Origin: Brevibacillus laterosporus
GTDB taxonomy: Bacteria; Bacillota; Bacilli; Brevibacillales; Brevibacillaceae
Direction of reading: 5' to 3'
Length of the DNA: 64,000 nucleotides
NCBI GenBank assembly: GCA_007833815.1
Contig: CP033464.1
Span: 4,334,001-4,398,000 of the forward strand
The translations under genes were made by a program, and so were the position numbers. Position 1 is the stretch's first letter; each line of letters starts with the position of its first letter. Below the pieces are notes generated by a model. That model had not been told where the DNA came from, ran no database searches, and saw only the letters and a program-made list of their open reading frames with translations. Of the stretch, positions 1 to 9,251 are shown in pieces.

Positions 1-1392
1 GCCAGCTACCAGCAGAATGGCAATAGCCGTACCTATTACAAGTTGCTTTTTACCAAATGTCTTCTGGGGCGCTGATAACTTTTGTTGTGCTGATTGTGAA
101 GCTGTCTCCTCTTCAGGAAGCCGTTTTTCCTGTAATCTTGTTTCCACTTCAGCAATGATCATCCACAAATCCTGGGCTAGGGCATGTTGAGGTTGGACCT
201 GCTTCTGTACAGTTCGATAAATTTCTATCGCACGTTCCCAATCCCCATGTTCTTCCCATTGCTTAGCTTGTTCCATCTGCTTATATATAAAAGGTAGGTA
301 CGCATCATGACTTTGCTCGCTCTTACCTTCCTTTAAAGCATAAGGAGCAAGCACTTGTTCCGTATTTACTTCTGATTCGGGTGGAGAAATGATCACATGC
401 GGCAAAGCTGCCTGAATGATTGGTTTGCTAGCTCGCTTTTGTTTCTTTGATACTGATATTTCTTCTATATCCATTAATGCAAGTAACCATTCACCGAATG
501 TAGGGCATTGGTTCAATTCCTTACTCTGCCATGCACGATCAAGTAAGGTAGCAATCTCTTCCCCCCAATGATTGCGAATAGAACCTATCAACAACGGATA
601 TCTTTCCTTGCTGTAGGAAATCTCTTCTGGCTTAAAATAACTTTCTCCCCAGGCTGCCTCCCTAACCGCTTCATCATACCAGCCTAACATCTCCGCTAGC
701 AAAATAGCTCCTGAGAAACGATCAGCATATTTACTCCACAAACCAGATTGAGAGGCTTGTGGAGGGGAGTAGCCTGGTGAAGCCGCAAACAAAACATCAG
801 GGCGCTCCAATCTAGGTCCATATAATTGCTCTACGTCCACCAACTCCACATAGGAAAAGCCATCTTCTATGCTATCTTTAACCAACCTTGGCAAGATCAA
901 ATTAGGACCAGATAAATCACAGTGGGCCAATCCCTGTTGTTCCATCGTCGATAGCACCTTAGCTAGTGAACGTGCTAATGTCAAGCTGTCTGCTCGGGTT
1001 AATGCCCGTTTATCTAGTATGACATCCATCCAAGTAGGACCTTCTATCCACGGCATGACCACACCGTACATCAGGTCACGATGCTTACTTAACAGCTCTC
1101 CATGTTGCTGAGGCGTCAATATAACTCGATCACAGACAGAAAGCCCTGGTAGAGTAGCAAAATCTCTGATCTGCTCGGACAAGTAAACTTGTTTAGGATC
1201 TTTATATTGATGACGAAACACCTTTAATGCTTTCCAACTAGAAGCTGTTTCTTTTCGCGGAATCAATTGATAGACAATACCTTGACGTCCTTCCTGACCA
1301 TAGGGAACATGAGGAGCAACTGGATGCTCGCCGATTGTATATGTAATTCCGTGTAGATGAAGTTCTTCTTCTACTCTCGGCTGAAATACCAT
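1..1392 (-). CDS. Membrane-anchored Ser/Thr protein kinase of a type VII secretion locus (partial, EssB/YukC position)
   Basis: The reading frame is open from the ATG at 1392 to the window edge (464 codons), so the C-terminus is missing. A protein-kinase fold is visible: glycine-rich loop GRQGIVY (about residues 35-41), a candidate beta-3 lysine in WKALKVF (K57), catalytic loop AHCDLSGPNL (H157, D159, N164) and a metal-binding DVE (D186) in place of DFG. A linker and repeat-like region follow, then a hydrophobic stretch beginning near residue 453, so a membrane anchor is likely. YukC/EssB proteins have a pseudokinase-like cytosolic domain before one TM; here the catalytic residues look intact. 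It is the last visible gene of the minus-strand secretion cluster, 134 nt after the WXG100 gene. A kinase function is inferred from motifs only. Confidence 0.75.
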   Translation of the reverse strand, partial: MVFQPRVEEELHLHGITYTIGEHPVAPHVPYGQEGRQGIVYQLIPRKETASSWKALKVFRHQYKDPKQVYLSEQIRDFATLPGLSVCDRVILTPQQHGELLSKHRDLMYGVVMPWIEGPTWMDVILDKRALTRADSLTLARSLAKVLSTMEQQGLAHCDLSGPNLILPRLVKDSIEDGFSYVELVDVEQLYGPRLERPDVLFAASPGYSPPQASQSGLWSKYADRFSGAILLAEMLGWYDEAVREAAWGESYFKPEEISYSKERYPLLIGSIRNHWGEEIATLLDRAWQSKELNQCPTFGEWLLALMDIEEISVSKKQKRASKPIIQAALPHVIISPPESEVNTEQVLAPYALKEGKSEQSHDAYLPFIYKQMEQAKQWEEHGDWERAIEIYRTVQKQVQPQHALAQDLWMIIAEVETRLQEKRLPEEETASQSAQQKLSAPQKTFGKKQLVIGTAIAILLVAG

Positions 1393-1471
1393 GAGGGCTT
1401 CCTCTCTTTCTTACCTATAAAATGTTCTTCCAAAGACCTACCTTGATTTTTTCGTATGTAAACTCTCATAG

Positions 1472-1507
1472 GGAAAAGGACCAGGCTATCTTTCCCACCT
1501 AGTCCTT
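1472..1507 (-). terminator. Attenuator or terminator hairpin after the WXG100 gene
   Basis: On the minus strand AAGGACTAGG pairs with CCTGGTCCTT (one non-Watson-Crick position) around a 12-nt loop and is followed by TTTTCCC. It lies between the WXG100 gene and the kinase gene. It could make the abundant secreted substrate partly independent of the kinase transcript. Confidence 0.45.
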
Positions 1508-1526
1508 CTTTCCTTGTCTAGCTTTA

Positions 1527-1793
1527 TTAAGAGTCCGCTTGACGGAACTTCGTCGCGATTGCGTGTAACTCATGTGAAATACTTTCAAGCAATAGCACAA
1601 AACTAGTCATTTGCCTGTTCGCTTCTTGAAATTCATGGAAGAATTTTTGTTTAGTCATCCCGTCCCATTGCCCTTCCATCTGGTGGATTTGTTGGTTGAG
1701 ACGATCAATAACCTGTTGACTTTGTTCTCTGCTTTGCTGAAATTGATTTGCTACTTCATCTACTTGATCAGGTGAAATTAAAATGCGTGACAT
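1527..1793 (-). CDS. yukE: WXG100 family type VII secretion substrate (YukE/EsxA-like)
   Basis: An 88-residue, all-helical protein with a central W-D-G turn (QWDGMT, about residues 43-48) separating two amphipathic helices, the hallmark of WXG100 proteins. These are exported as helical-hairpin dimers by the EssC ATPase. The length is typical for the family. It lies directly downstream of the EssC gene with its own promoter, and shares its MSRIL start with the second WXG100-like protein at 9252-9815, suggesting duplication. A GGGGG ribosome-binding site precedes the start. No clear C-terminal YxxxD/E export signal is obvious. Confidence 0.88.
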   Translation of the reverse strand: MSRILISPDQVDEVANQFQQSREQSQQVIDRLNQQIHQMEGQWDGMTKQKFFHEFQEANRQMTSFVLLLESISHELHAIATKFRQADS

Positions 1794-1834
1794 GTTCTTA
1801 TTCCCCCCAAGTCGTTCACATTCTCTTTTGTCTT

Positions 1835-1863
1835 ATTGTAGCCTAGAGTATTTTTACAAACAA
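1835..1863 (-). promoter_or_regulatory. Sigma-A-type promoter for yukE
   Basis: On the minus strand a TTGTTT -35 box (1863-1858) is followed, after 17 nt, by a TACAAT -10 box (1840-1835). The WXG100 start codon is about 40 nt further on. The promoter sits in the 168-nt gap after essC, so yukE is probably expressed more strongly than the machinery genes. Confidence 0.5.
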
Positions 1864-1961
1864 TTCCCATTTTTTGAGTATGTACAACTAGAAAGAATCA
1901 CCTAGATTTACTAGTAAACACACAGGACTTTTGTCCAAAACATCACCTGTAAGTGATTTTG

Positions 1962-4900
1962 TCATCTATCGTTATACCCATAAGTGTGCTCCTGCAACCA
2001 TTTTTGATTGATAGATAGAAGCAAATTCTGTAGAGATCGCTCCCCTCCAAAAGGTAGGGCTGCTTTAACACGTTGATAACGTCTTTTAGCAAAGTAGCCT
2101 TGACCCGATGGCAACATTTTGTTGAAGGTAGCATGTGGGTATTGACTCGATTCAGTCGATGGAATCTTAAATAAGGACAGATCATTTACGTCAATACTGC
2201 CAAATAAAAAGCCCGTTTGCATATTTTTAATCTCTGATAACCAATCATTACTGCTATAAGGAAAATCAGATGGTACCCCAGAGATGATTACATATAGATC
2301 ACGGTCGCGTCCTTTTCGAACCAGCTGTGCTAATTGATCTTTTACCTGATAATCTGTTATCTGCTTAAAAAACAAATCTGCATCATCAATAACCAACAAA
2401 AGAGCTGGCTCCTTACCAATTGGCTGTTCCAATTCCTCAGCAGTTTGTGACGATTTAACCTGTTCGGATTGTTTCTCTTTCCACATCTGATCAGAAATCT
2501 GTTGCTCTCCCGTAGGTTGTTGATTTTTTAGATACTCATCGTGCTTCTGACGCATTTTTATTTTAGTACTCAAGGTAGTAAGCAAATCCCCAAGCTGACT
2601 CTCTACAGTCGCTACACCTTTTACATGCGGTAAACCACCTAAAGAGGTCAAAGCTATGGGACCGCGCCGAAAGTCAATAAAGAAAATTTCCAAGTCTTGC
2701 GGAGAAACCCTATGACATAGAGATAGCACCCATGTAAGCAAAAAGGAGGTTTTTCCCCCTTCCATAGGACTACCTACCACAAAATATGGTCCTTCTCTCA
2801 AATCTACTTCAAAGGTAGTTAAATCATCCACATAAATACCGACGGGAACCTTTAAAGAGTGAGAAGAGGCAATCGGAATATCAGAAGTAGTAGAAGTAGA
2901 GGATGCACTATTATAGACTGATTCTACCTCAAATAATTCTTCCAATAAAACAACCTCGGGTAGTGGCACAATCTCTTTTGGACGATCCCCTTCCCAAGTA
3001 CTGCTCATCTGCTCCATGATGTTACGAAGAAGAATCGAGCGTTGCATATCGTCTTCCCCTGTTATCGGTAAAGCGGTCTGAAACACTAGCGGCGGCAACT
3101 GACCTTTTACTAACCCACGTCCCTCTGGTAAATGAACAGGCGGTTTTGTTGGACGCCCCACCGCAAAATAATAGTCACTTGGATCAGATAGCTCAAGGGT
3201 AACTCCCAGTGAAAAGCTACTTCGCACTCGCTCCAAAATATCAGTAACACGGTTAGCTGTCACTACAAAGGTAATACCGACGCTCGCTCCTTCTCTTACT
3301 AACTGCTCCAGTTGATCATGCTCATGGGAGTACTGATTTCGGAAGTTCAGATAACCATCTATGCAAACGACAATCCTAGGCACAATGATGCCAGTTGACA
3401 TCTGATATGCTCGCAGTGTTTTCGCCCCGCTAGCTGCAAGTAGCTCACGTCGTCTTATTAATTCCTGTAACAGATAACGAAATAAACGCCTAATTTTATC
3501 CTTTTCATCATCTGAAATGAAGGAACCAACATGAGGTAAGTGCGCAAAATCTCGCAACATTCGTCCAAAATCCAACAAATAAAAGTGGAGGTGTTCAGGT
3601 GAATGACGAGTCGCCAACGATAGTAGTAACGTCTGCAAAAAAGTAGTCTTTCCTGTTCCTGGCATACCATAGATAGGTAAATGCCCCTCCTCTAGTGATA
3701 TCATCAACGGTTCTTGTCGTTGATTCGCCAAATCGTCTACCAAGCCTACAATAGCAGAAAGGCTCGATGCCCCTGCTATCCATTCCCTACCATTCCAGCC
3801 ATGTCTGCGATCGGATATATCTTCTAAAAAAAGCTGTTCAGGTAACGGTGGAAGCCATGGGCTTGGCAAGCGCCCGATTCCTTCTAGATCTGCTGTTTTT
3901 GCCAAGTATTCCATCAGAATCTGAAGTTGCTTCTTTTGTTTTCTAGTATACTCTCTGTTGGCTAGGGTTCCTTTTGCCTCTCGTTTCGTACGCCTACCAT
4001 TTAATGAAACATCATATATCTCCAGACAATTTTGCTGATTGTTTTGGTTTACATGGTAAGGAGCACCACTCCAGGCAAATTGGACCAGATCAAATTCCTC
4101 ATTACTGCCCACCTGTAAATAGCCACGCCCAGGCGTTGTAATCCAAGCAGCATCCGGTACCTTTAACATCTCCCGGCTGTCTGCATCATCCTGCACTCTA
4201 AGACAAATGCGAAAACGGGCATTACTCCAAATTTTATCATCCACGACACCCCCAGGCTTTTGGGTAGCTAGGATCAAATGGACACCTAAGGTTCTTCCAA
4301 TAGCTGCAATCGATATTAGTTCATTCATAAACTCAGGCTGCTCTTTTTTTAATTGCGCAAACTCGTCAATAATAATAATCAGATGAGGGAGAGGATGAGT
4401 GGCTCGCCATGCCGTTTCATAATACTCATCAATGTGCTGAAGATCTCCCGCTTCATTTAAGATTTTTTGTCGACGGATTAGCTCAGCTCGTAACGAAATC
4501 TTTGCTCTTTCTAGAATGCGATCATCTAGATTGGTAATCGAGCCCACCAAATGAGGTAAATCGCTAAAAGTATTAGACATCCCCCCGCCTTTATAATCAA
4601 TTAATAAAAAGGCCATCTCATATGGATGGTAGTGGACAGCTAGTGACGCAACGATTGATTGAATAACCTCACTTTTTCCAGAACCTGTCGTACCAGCCAC
4701 TAAACCATGCGGACCATGTCCACGTCTCTCCATTTTGTCATGCAGATTTAATAGAATTTTTTTACCGCCAGTCCTCACCCCTACTGGGACTGGTAATGAG
4801 TCAGGAAAACGATTTCTACGCCAGAGAGTAGCTACATCTAATTCTTCTATCTTCTTAATATCCAATAGGTCAAACAACGACAATACCTGAGGTATTTCTG

Positions 4901-6164
4901 ATGATGTAGAGCGCTTTACCTTCAGACTTGCCATCATGCGTGCAACATGCTCCGCCGCATCTACTGGAAGATTGTCTACTGTAAATTCCCTTTCCAGATC
5001 CCCTATATCAGTTGCATCACCTGTCACCGTTTCTTTACATGAACCGTGATCTCCTTGCAACTCTACGATCAACTGACACTGCATAGGAAGTGAGTTTTTA
5101 CTATCCGCAAGTAAAATCGTGCATGCACCGATTGCTTCTGCCTCTTTTAATAGTAAAGGCAAAATAGGCTCATCCTCAATGAGATGAGGGGCTGACAGTA
5201 TAAACACCCAGCAAGGTATTTCAACCGCTTTACTCAAATCAGTTGCCCGCGCCATTTTTCTCCGGATTAGTTGCCCATACAAAAAGTCGAGTAATAGATG
5301 AGCGCTCCTTTTTTCCTGAGCAATAAACCGCATTGTCTGTTCGTCATCCCAAGTATGCGGTAGCCAGCGTAGCCATTTCCATTGTTCTTCTTCCCATTCT
5401 GGATAAAAGGCAGCGATCTTCACTTCATCAGGAGAATGGTGTGTAACCATCTGCAGTACTATAACTCTAATAGCATTCAAAACGGCTTCCTGCTCGCCTA
5501 CCACGCCTATGACTTTAGATTGATACAGGGGTAGTTGGACAGGAACCGATTCAACCTCACCAAATGTTTGAGCTACATCTTGTGCCTCTTCAATTAACGG
5601 ATCTGTCTCATAACCTTCCTGTTTTGGCACAGTAATCTGATAGCTAGCTGGTAGGGTTCCTACTCCCATACGCAGACGCAAAAAATCTTCATCGCGCATG
5701 GAACGCTCCCATAAAGAACTGCTTCGCTCTTCTACTCTCTTTATACACTGCTCCACAGACGGGTTCATTTCGTGCATAATGGTTTGCTGTGCCTCTTGTA
5801 ACGCTTTTAATTCCTGTCTATGTTTCTCCAACTGTGCTTGATAACTATTTGCTCGCGTTTCTATCTGCCTTCGGTAATTTCTCTTATTATATAAATAGGT
5901 AAACAGCGGAATCGTATACGAAATAATCATCGCACTCATAGAAATCATCTGAAACACTAAAAAATTTTTGCTACCCGCATTAATTCGTGATCCGAGATAT
6001 AAATACGCAAAAAGCGAAATTCCCGTTATAACGATGGGAAATAAGATAGAAATGATAGAGAAAGCAGGAGGATGGGGAACAAGAGGAGGACGATGGATTT
6101 CTACTGTTTGTTTGGGTAACGTACGCCTAAAGCGTGGTGATCGTTGAAAATAGTCATTGGCCAT
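1962..6164 (-). CDS. essC: Type VII secretion FtsK/SpoIIIE ATPase (EssC/EccC/YukBA family)
   Basis: About 1,400 residues. A short basic, proline-containing N-terminus precedes two membrane segments, then three FtsK/SpoIIIE-type ATPase modules. Measured from 6182, Walker A motifs lie near residue 497 (GTTGSGKSE, with Walker B LIIIIDEF near 604), near 840 (GMPGTGKTT) and near 1142 (SPMEGGKTS, degenerate at the first glycine). This is the motor that recognises and exports WXG100 substrates. The FHA domains usual at the N-terminus of Firmicutes EssC are not evident, so it resembles actinobacterial EccC more. The start chosen is the ATG at 6164, preceded by GGGGGAG; an in-frame ATG at 6182 lacks a good ribosome-binding site. 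It follows yukD by 24 nt. Confidence 0.92.
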   Translation of the reverse strand: MANDYFQRSPRFRRTLPKQTVEIHRPPLVPHPPAFSIISILFPIVITGISLFAYLYLGSRINAGSKNFLVFQMISMSAMIISYTIPLFTYLYNKRNYRRQIETRANSYQAQLEKHRQELKALQEAQQTIMHEMNPSVEQCIKRVEERSSSLWERSMRDEDFLRLRMGVGTLPASYQITVPKQEGYETDPLIEEAQDVAQTFGEVESVPVQLPLYQSKVIGVVGEQEAVLNAIRVIVLQMVTHHSPDEVKIAAFYPEWEEEQWKWLRWLPHTWDDEQTMRFIAQEKRSAHLLLDFLYGQLIRRKMARATDLSKAVEIPCWVFILSAPHLIEDEPILPLLLKEAEAIGACTILLADSKNSLPMQCQLIVELQGDHGSCKETVTGDATDIGDLEREFTVDNLPVDAAEHVARMMASLKVKRSTSSEIPQVLSLFDLLDIKKIEELDVATLWRRNRFPDSLPVPVGVRTGGKKILLNLHDKMERRGHGPHGLVAGTTGSGKSEVIQSIVASLAVHYHPYEMAFLLIDYKGGGMSNTFSDLPHLVGSITNLDDRILERAKISLRAELIRRQKILNEAGDLQHIDEYYETAWRATHPLPHLIIIIDEFAQLKKEQPEFMNELISIAAIGRTLGVHLILATQKPGGVVDDKIWSNARFRICLRVQDDADSREMLKVPDAAWITTPGRGYLQVGSNEEFDLVQFAWSGAPYHVNQNNQQNCLEIYDVSLNGRRTKREAKGTLANREYTRKQKKQLQILMEYLAKTADLEGIGRLPSPWLPPLPEQLFLEDISDRRHGWNGREWIAGASSLSAIVGLVDDLANQRQEPLMISLEEGHLPIYGMPGTGKTTFLQTLLLSLATRHSPEHLHFYLLDFGRMLRDFAHLPHVGSFISDDEKDKIRRLFRYLLQELIRRRELLAASGAKTLRAYQMSTGIIVPRIVVCIDGYLNFRNQYSHEHDQLEQLVREGASVGITFVVTANRVTDILERVRSSFSLGVTLELSDPSDYYFAVGRPTKPPVHLPEGRGLVKGQLPPLVFQTALPITGEDDMQRSILLRNIMEQMSSTWEGDRPKEIVPLPEVVLLEELFEVESVYNSASSTSTTSDIPIASSHSLKVPVGIYVDDLTTFEVDLREGPYFVVGSPMEGGKTSFLLTWVLSLCHRVSPQDLEIFFIDFRRGPIALTSLGGLPHVKGVATVESQLGDLLTTLSTKIKMRQKHDEYLKNQQPTGEQQISDQMWKEKQSEQVKSSQTAEELEQPIGKEPALLLVIDDADLFFKQITDYQVKDQLAQLVRKGRDRDLYVIISGVPSDFPYSSNDWLSEIKNMQTGFLFGSIDVNDLSLFKIPSTESSQYPHATFNKMLPSGQGYFAKRRYQRVKAALPFGGERSLQNLLLSINQKWLQEHTYGYNDR

Positions 6165-6188
6165 TCCTGCTCCCCCTTCCATTTATTA

Positions 6189-6608
6189 TTACAAAGTCTT
6201 CCATACATACCCTTTTAGCTCGTTCAATTCTTTTTCTTTTTTCTCATATTGAGTGTGTACGTGCTCACTGACAGGTACTTGTTGTTGGTACAAAGAACGC
6301 CATCCTTCAATTGGTTGGTTTTTGTTTTCGTTACCTGTAGAAAAGCTACGTTGTACTCTCAGATATGCTCCAGACTTGACACCTGCCTGTGACAATGTGG
6401 CTCTTGTCGAAAGGGTTTTCCATTCGCTTCTCCCCACTTTCACTTCCAGTAGATACGTCAGGTCAGTCAACAAATGTGGCTCTCCTTCTTTTAAGACGAG
6501 GGATATCTTCTCAGCAATCAATTGACTGGGAATATCAGAAGGCAATTCAAAATCAAACCACTTACTCTTATCAGAATTTGTTACAATCGTTACAATGACT
6601 TTATTCAT
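6189..6608 (-). CDS. yukD: YukD/EsaB ubiquitin-like type VII secretion protein
   Basis: 139 residues. The first ~85 show the beta-grasp pattern of YukD (MNKVIVTIV start, later SGAYLRVQRS). YukD/EsaB is a small cytosolic ubiquitin-like component of Firmicutes type VII systems that affects secretion without being conjugated. A charged tail of about 50 residues extends beyond the usual ~80-residue length. It lies immediately upstream of essC and is probably cotranscribed. A TGAGG ribosome-binding site precedes the ATG. Confidence 0.82.
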   Translation of the reverse strand: MNKVIVTIVTNSDKSKWFDFELPSDIPSQLIAEKISLVLKEGEPHLLTDLTYLLEVKVGRSEWKTLSTRATLSQAGVKSGAYLRVQRSFSTGNENKNQPIEGWRSLYQQQVPVSEHVHTQYEKKEKELNELKGYVWKTL

Positions 6609-6629
6609 TTCCTCACCATTGTTTTTTAT

Positions 6630-7445
6630 TTAGATCGTCTGAACGATTAACTTTTCTAAGATGATTTCCTGCAAAATCTCATCCACTTCCAGATCGGAAC
6701 TAGGATTGATACATACCCAATCCTCTCGTTCCTTAACAAAAAGACGAATTAACCAGTTTGCATTACTAGCTGTAAGAAACGTCATGCCATTTAAACTCCA
6801 TTCGTTTTGATGCCATGACATCGTAATCAGTTGCCCTTCACACCATTGTTTTTTTAAAGATTGAGCAAAAGCCTCCGCTGCCTCTATATGGCAATGATGA
6901 TCCAATAACGTGGCGCAAATCTCATTTATAGAAGCCGTGTCTACCATTCCTCTGATTTGTTGAAAGATAGCATTTGGTAATTCAATAGATGGAACCATAA
7001 CTTTTTCCTCAGGATTTTTCTTGATACGGCTGCACATTGTTTTACTAGCTTGTACTGGTTTGCCTAGTGCTCTTAGCTCATATACATTTTTCCCACCGGA
7101 TGCCGCTATCTTCTCAACCACGACTTCAGGGTCGAAATGGAAGTATCCCTCGTATGTCTCTTTTTGTTCATCGGTGTAACGGAAGTAACAACACGTTGTA
7201 GCATGTCCACAAGGAGCCACAAGCGTATTTACTACCTCATTTATGTACAGACCTGTTTCATCCTCAAATATATAGCCTTTTTGCAAAAGCTCTGTCTTTA
7301 TTAAGTCCCATTCTTCTTGCAAGTCTTCTGTCAGATACCCAGCATAAGGCTCTGCTATACCCAATACTTGATCAGCACCAGTTAGGCATGCTAAAAAATA
7401 TAGCTGTTTATCCGTGATTGAAATAGATTCAATCGGACTTTTCAT
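6630..7445 (-). CDS. Uncharacterised type VII cluster protein
   Basis: A 271-residue soluble protein with no signal peptide or membrane segment. It mixes alpha and beta segments, with a cysteine-containing stretch CGHATTCCYF near residue 80. It could be an EspG-type substrate chaperone by position and size, but I do not recognise a family motif. Its start overlaps the end of the PP2C gene by 4 nt (ATGA-type junction) and yukD follows, so it is very likely translated with the phosphatase as part of the secretion operon. Confidence 0.6.
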   Translation of the reverse strand: MKSPIESISITDKQLYFLACLTGADQVLGIAEPYAGYLTEDLQEEWDLIKTELLQKGYIFEDETGLYINEVVNTLVAPCGHATTCCYFRYTDEQKETYEGYFHFDPEVVVEKIAASGGKNVYELRALGKPVQASKTMCSRIKKNPEEKVMVPSIELPNAIFQQIRGMVDTASINEICATLLDHHCHIEAAEAFAQSLKKQWCEGQLITMSWHQNEWSLNGMTFLTASNANWLIRLFVKEREDWVCINPSSDLEVDEILQEIILEKLIVQTI

Positions 7446-8356
7446 ACTAGCCTCCTTACAATGCTATTGATTTTATCGCGCAAGCCAAGCGAACCACTCT
7501 CTCTGTGTCCCGTCTTATTATTTGGGGTAAACGAGTCTATCTGATTCCAGCAAACATCCAGCAACGCTATATCATCGCTGAGCGGACTATCACTAGCTTG
7601 GAGAATCATAGACTGTAACTCGTTGTCTGTCGGGAGGGGATAGCATTTATCTAATGTGGCTAAGCCATCTGTATAGGCTATCATTCGTGTAACACAATGC
7701 TGACCAGCCAAACTGGATTGAAATAAATGAGGTTTTCCACCCACAGGTCCATGTAATGTTGACCAACGCTCTTGTGTATGAAATGTTCCTTTTAAACATT
7801 CTGTTATTTCCTGTTCTTGACTAAATAATCGTAGACGCAAATCCCCCTGCCAGGCGAATAGGATTCTTCCCTCTGGAAAGGAAAGCGAGGGTAGATCAAT
7901 GCGTCCACAAATATACATCGTTTCACTACCATGCATCCGCTTTGATTCTAATACATCTTTTAGCATACCTGTAATACTTGAGGGTAGTGGATGGGTGACA
8001 ACGATTTTACTCGATACAGTGGTTAATGCTTGTAAATGTCTGTTCAAATGCTGTAAAAGGAATTCTTTCTGCTCCTCTTGATCTATGACATCTGAAGCAA
8101 GCCAATCCAGCAGTGAATCTCCTAGTATTTTAGCTGCAAGCTCCCCACAGTAAGAAAGTGACACGCCATCACACAATGCAAATAAAAAAGATTCCTCGTT
8201 TCTAGCAAACGTAAGGTAATCCTGGCCCTTCTCCCGAACATTTTGCGTTTCCGAAGCCCGGGCGTAAGCGTATCTCCAGACAAATTGTTCCGTTACTCTC
8301 GTTACAATAAGCTCTGCTTGTTGATGTACCTTTCCATATCGATAGGCTTGTTTCAT
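7442..8356 (-). CDS. PP2C-type Ser/Thr protein phosphatase
   Basis: A 304-residue protein with PP2C landmarks: an acidic metal motif in LFALCDGVS (about residues 57-65), a second in YTDGLATL, and the C-terminal SDDIALLDV. These asparates bind the two catalytic Mn/Mg ions in the family. It presumably removes phosphate added by the kinase encoded at the end of the same operon. It is 16 nt from the vWA gene and overlaps the next gene by 4 nt. The N-terminal region is divergent and the usual RxxNED motif is weak, so catalytic activity is inferred. Confidence 0.78.
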   Translation of the reverse strand: MKQAYRYGKVHQQAELIVTRVTEQFVWRYAYARASETQNVREKGQDYLTFARNEESFLFALCDGVSLSYCGELAAKILGDSLLDWLASDVIDQEEQKEFLLQHLNRHLQALTTVSSKIVVTHPLPSSITGMLKDVLESKRMHGSETMYICGRIDLPSLSFPEGRILFAWQGDLRLRLFSQEQEITECLKGTFHTQERWSTLHGPVGGKPHLFQSSLAGQHCVTRMIAYTDGLATLDKCYPLPTDNELQSMILQASDSPLSDDIALLDVCWNQIDSFTPNNKTGHRESGSLGLRDKINSIVRRLV

Positions 8357-8372
8357 GACACATCACCTGTCT

Positions 8373-9125
8373 TTATCGAACGGGGGTTGCTGCCGACATT
8401 TGAAAACCTAAAGACACCAATTCAGGACTGGTAGCCGGGAACATGAGCAACGCCCCCTTTTTTAATTGATACATAGATTCACTCATCATTTCACGATAGC
8501 TCTCTGGTAGGACAGAAGACATCGCACGGAGCTTATTCGCATGTTCGTCACTCATTATCGTATCAGGCATGATCCCATCCCAGCGTTTTACATCGCCAAT
8601 CTGCTCATCACATACATCTTCGGAAATAAAAATATTTTCAACAAGCACCTGACCATCGGGAACAGCCATTTGCATAATTCTTTTGACCACAGGCTCTGGA
8701 TCCTCTCCAGTTGCCGCCCCATCCGTCATATGACAGATCAAGGGAGCAGGAGAATCCTGTAGAAAAGGGAGCTCTTCTAACAATAATTTTTCAACCTGTT
8801 TAAATGCTTTGGCCGTGTCTGTCAATCTGCGGGGGCTTATTTCAGGCAACTTGCCCAACCGAGCTACTTCATCTATTCCTCGTACCCCATCCAACAAATC
8901 GTACACTTCATCGCTGTAAGCCAATAAAGCTATGCGGTAACGCGGTGACATACGAGTTCCTTTGGTAGAGCGAAAAATCATCTGTCGAATGGCAGCAGAT
9001 AAAGCGTCCATCACCACATCAATTCGGCGTCTGTCCCCCATAGGTAGACACATGGAACCACTCACATCAATGAGATAAATGATAAGAGCTGGAGTTCGAT
9101 GTGTCGCTTGTAAATCATAACTCAT
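8373..9125 (-). CDS. von Willebrand factor A domain protein (TerY-like)
   Basis: 250 residues forming a vWA domain with a complete MIDAS: DVSGSM near residue 20, a threonine in the RRLTDTAKAF stretch, and HMTDGAATG near residue 130. TerY-like vWA proteins act as metal-dependent adaptors. In TerY-P systems they are encoded with a PP2C phosphatase and a kinase, exactly the partners found here. A cytosolic scaffold role is likely, as no signal peptide is seen. A 126-nt gap separates it from the upstream WXG100-like gene. Confidence 0.82.
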   Translation of the reverse strand: MSYDLQATHRTPALIIYLIDVSGSMCLPMGDRRRIDVVMDALSAAIRQMIFRSTKGTRMSPRYRIALLAYSDEVYDLLDGVRGIDEVARLGKLPEISPRRLTDTAKAFKQVEKLLLEELPFLQDSPAPLICHMTDGAATGEDPEPVVKRIMQMAVPDGQVLVENIFISEDVCDEQIGDVKRWDGIMPDTIMSDEHANKLRAMSSVLPESYREMMSESMYQLKKGALLMFPATSPELVSLGFQMSAATPVR

Positions 9126-9251
9126 AACCGACTCTCCTTATGCACCTGTTGTAAGAAACCAGGGAAGAAGCTGTTTGAACACAGCCTCCGTAGTACCGCA
9201 AAGGATTTGGAAGCATTCATCTGCTTCGTTTTCCTAAAGTAAGGTAAGCCA

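Noticed and set aside
869..1111. Plus-strand frame opposite the kinase gene
   Set aside because: Fully inside the kinase coding sequence on the other strand; antisense shadow.
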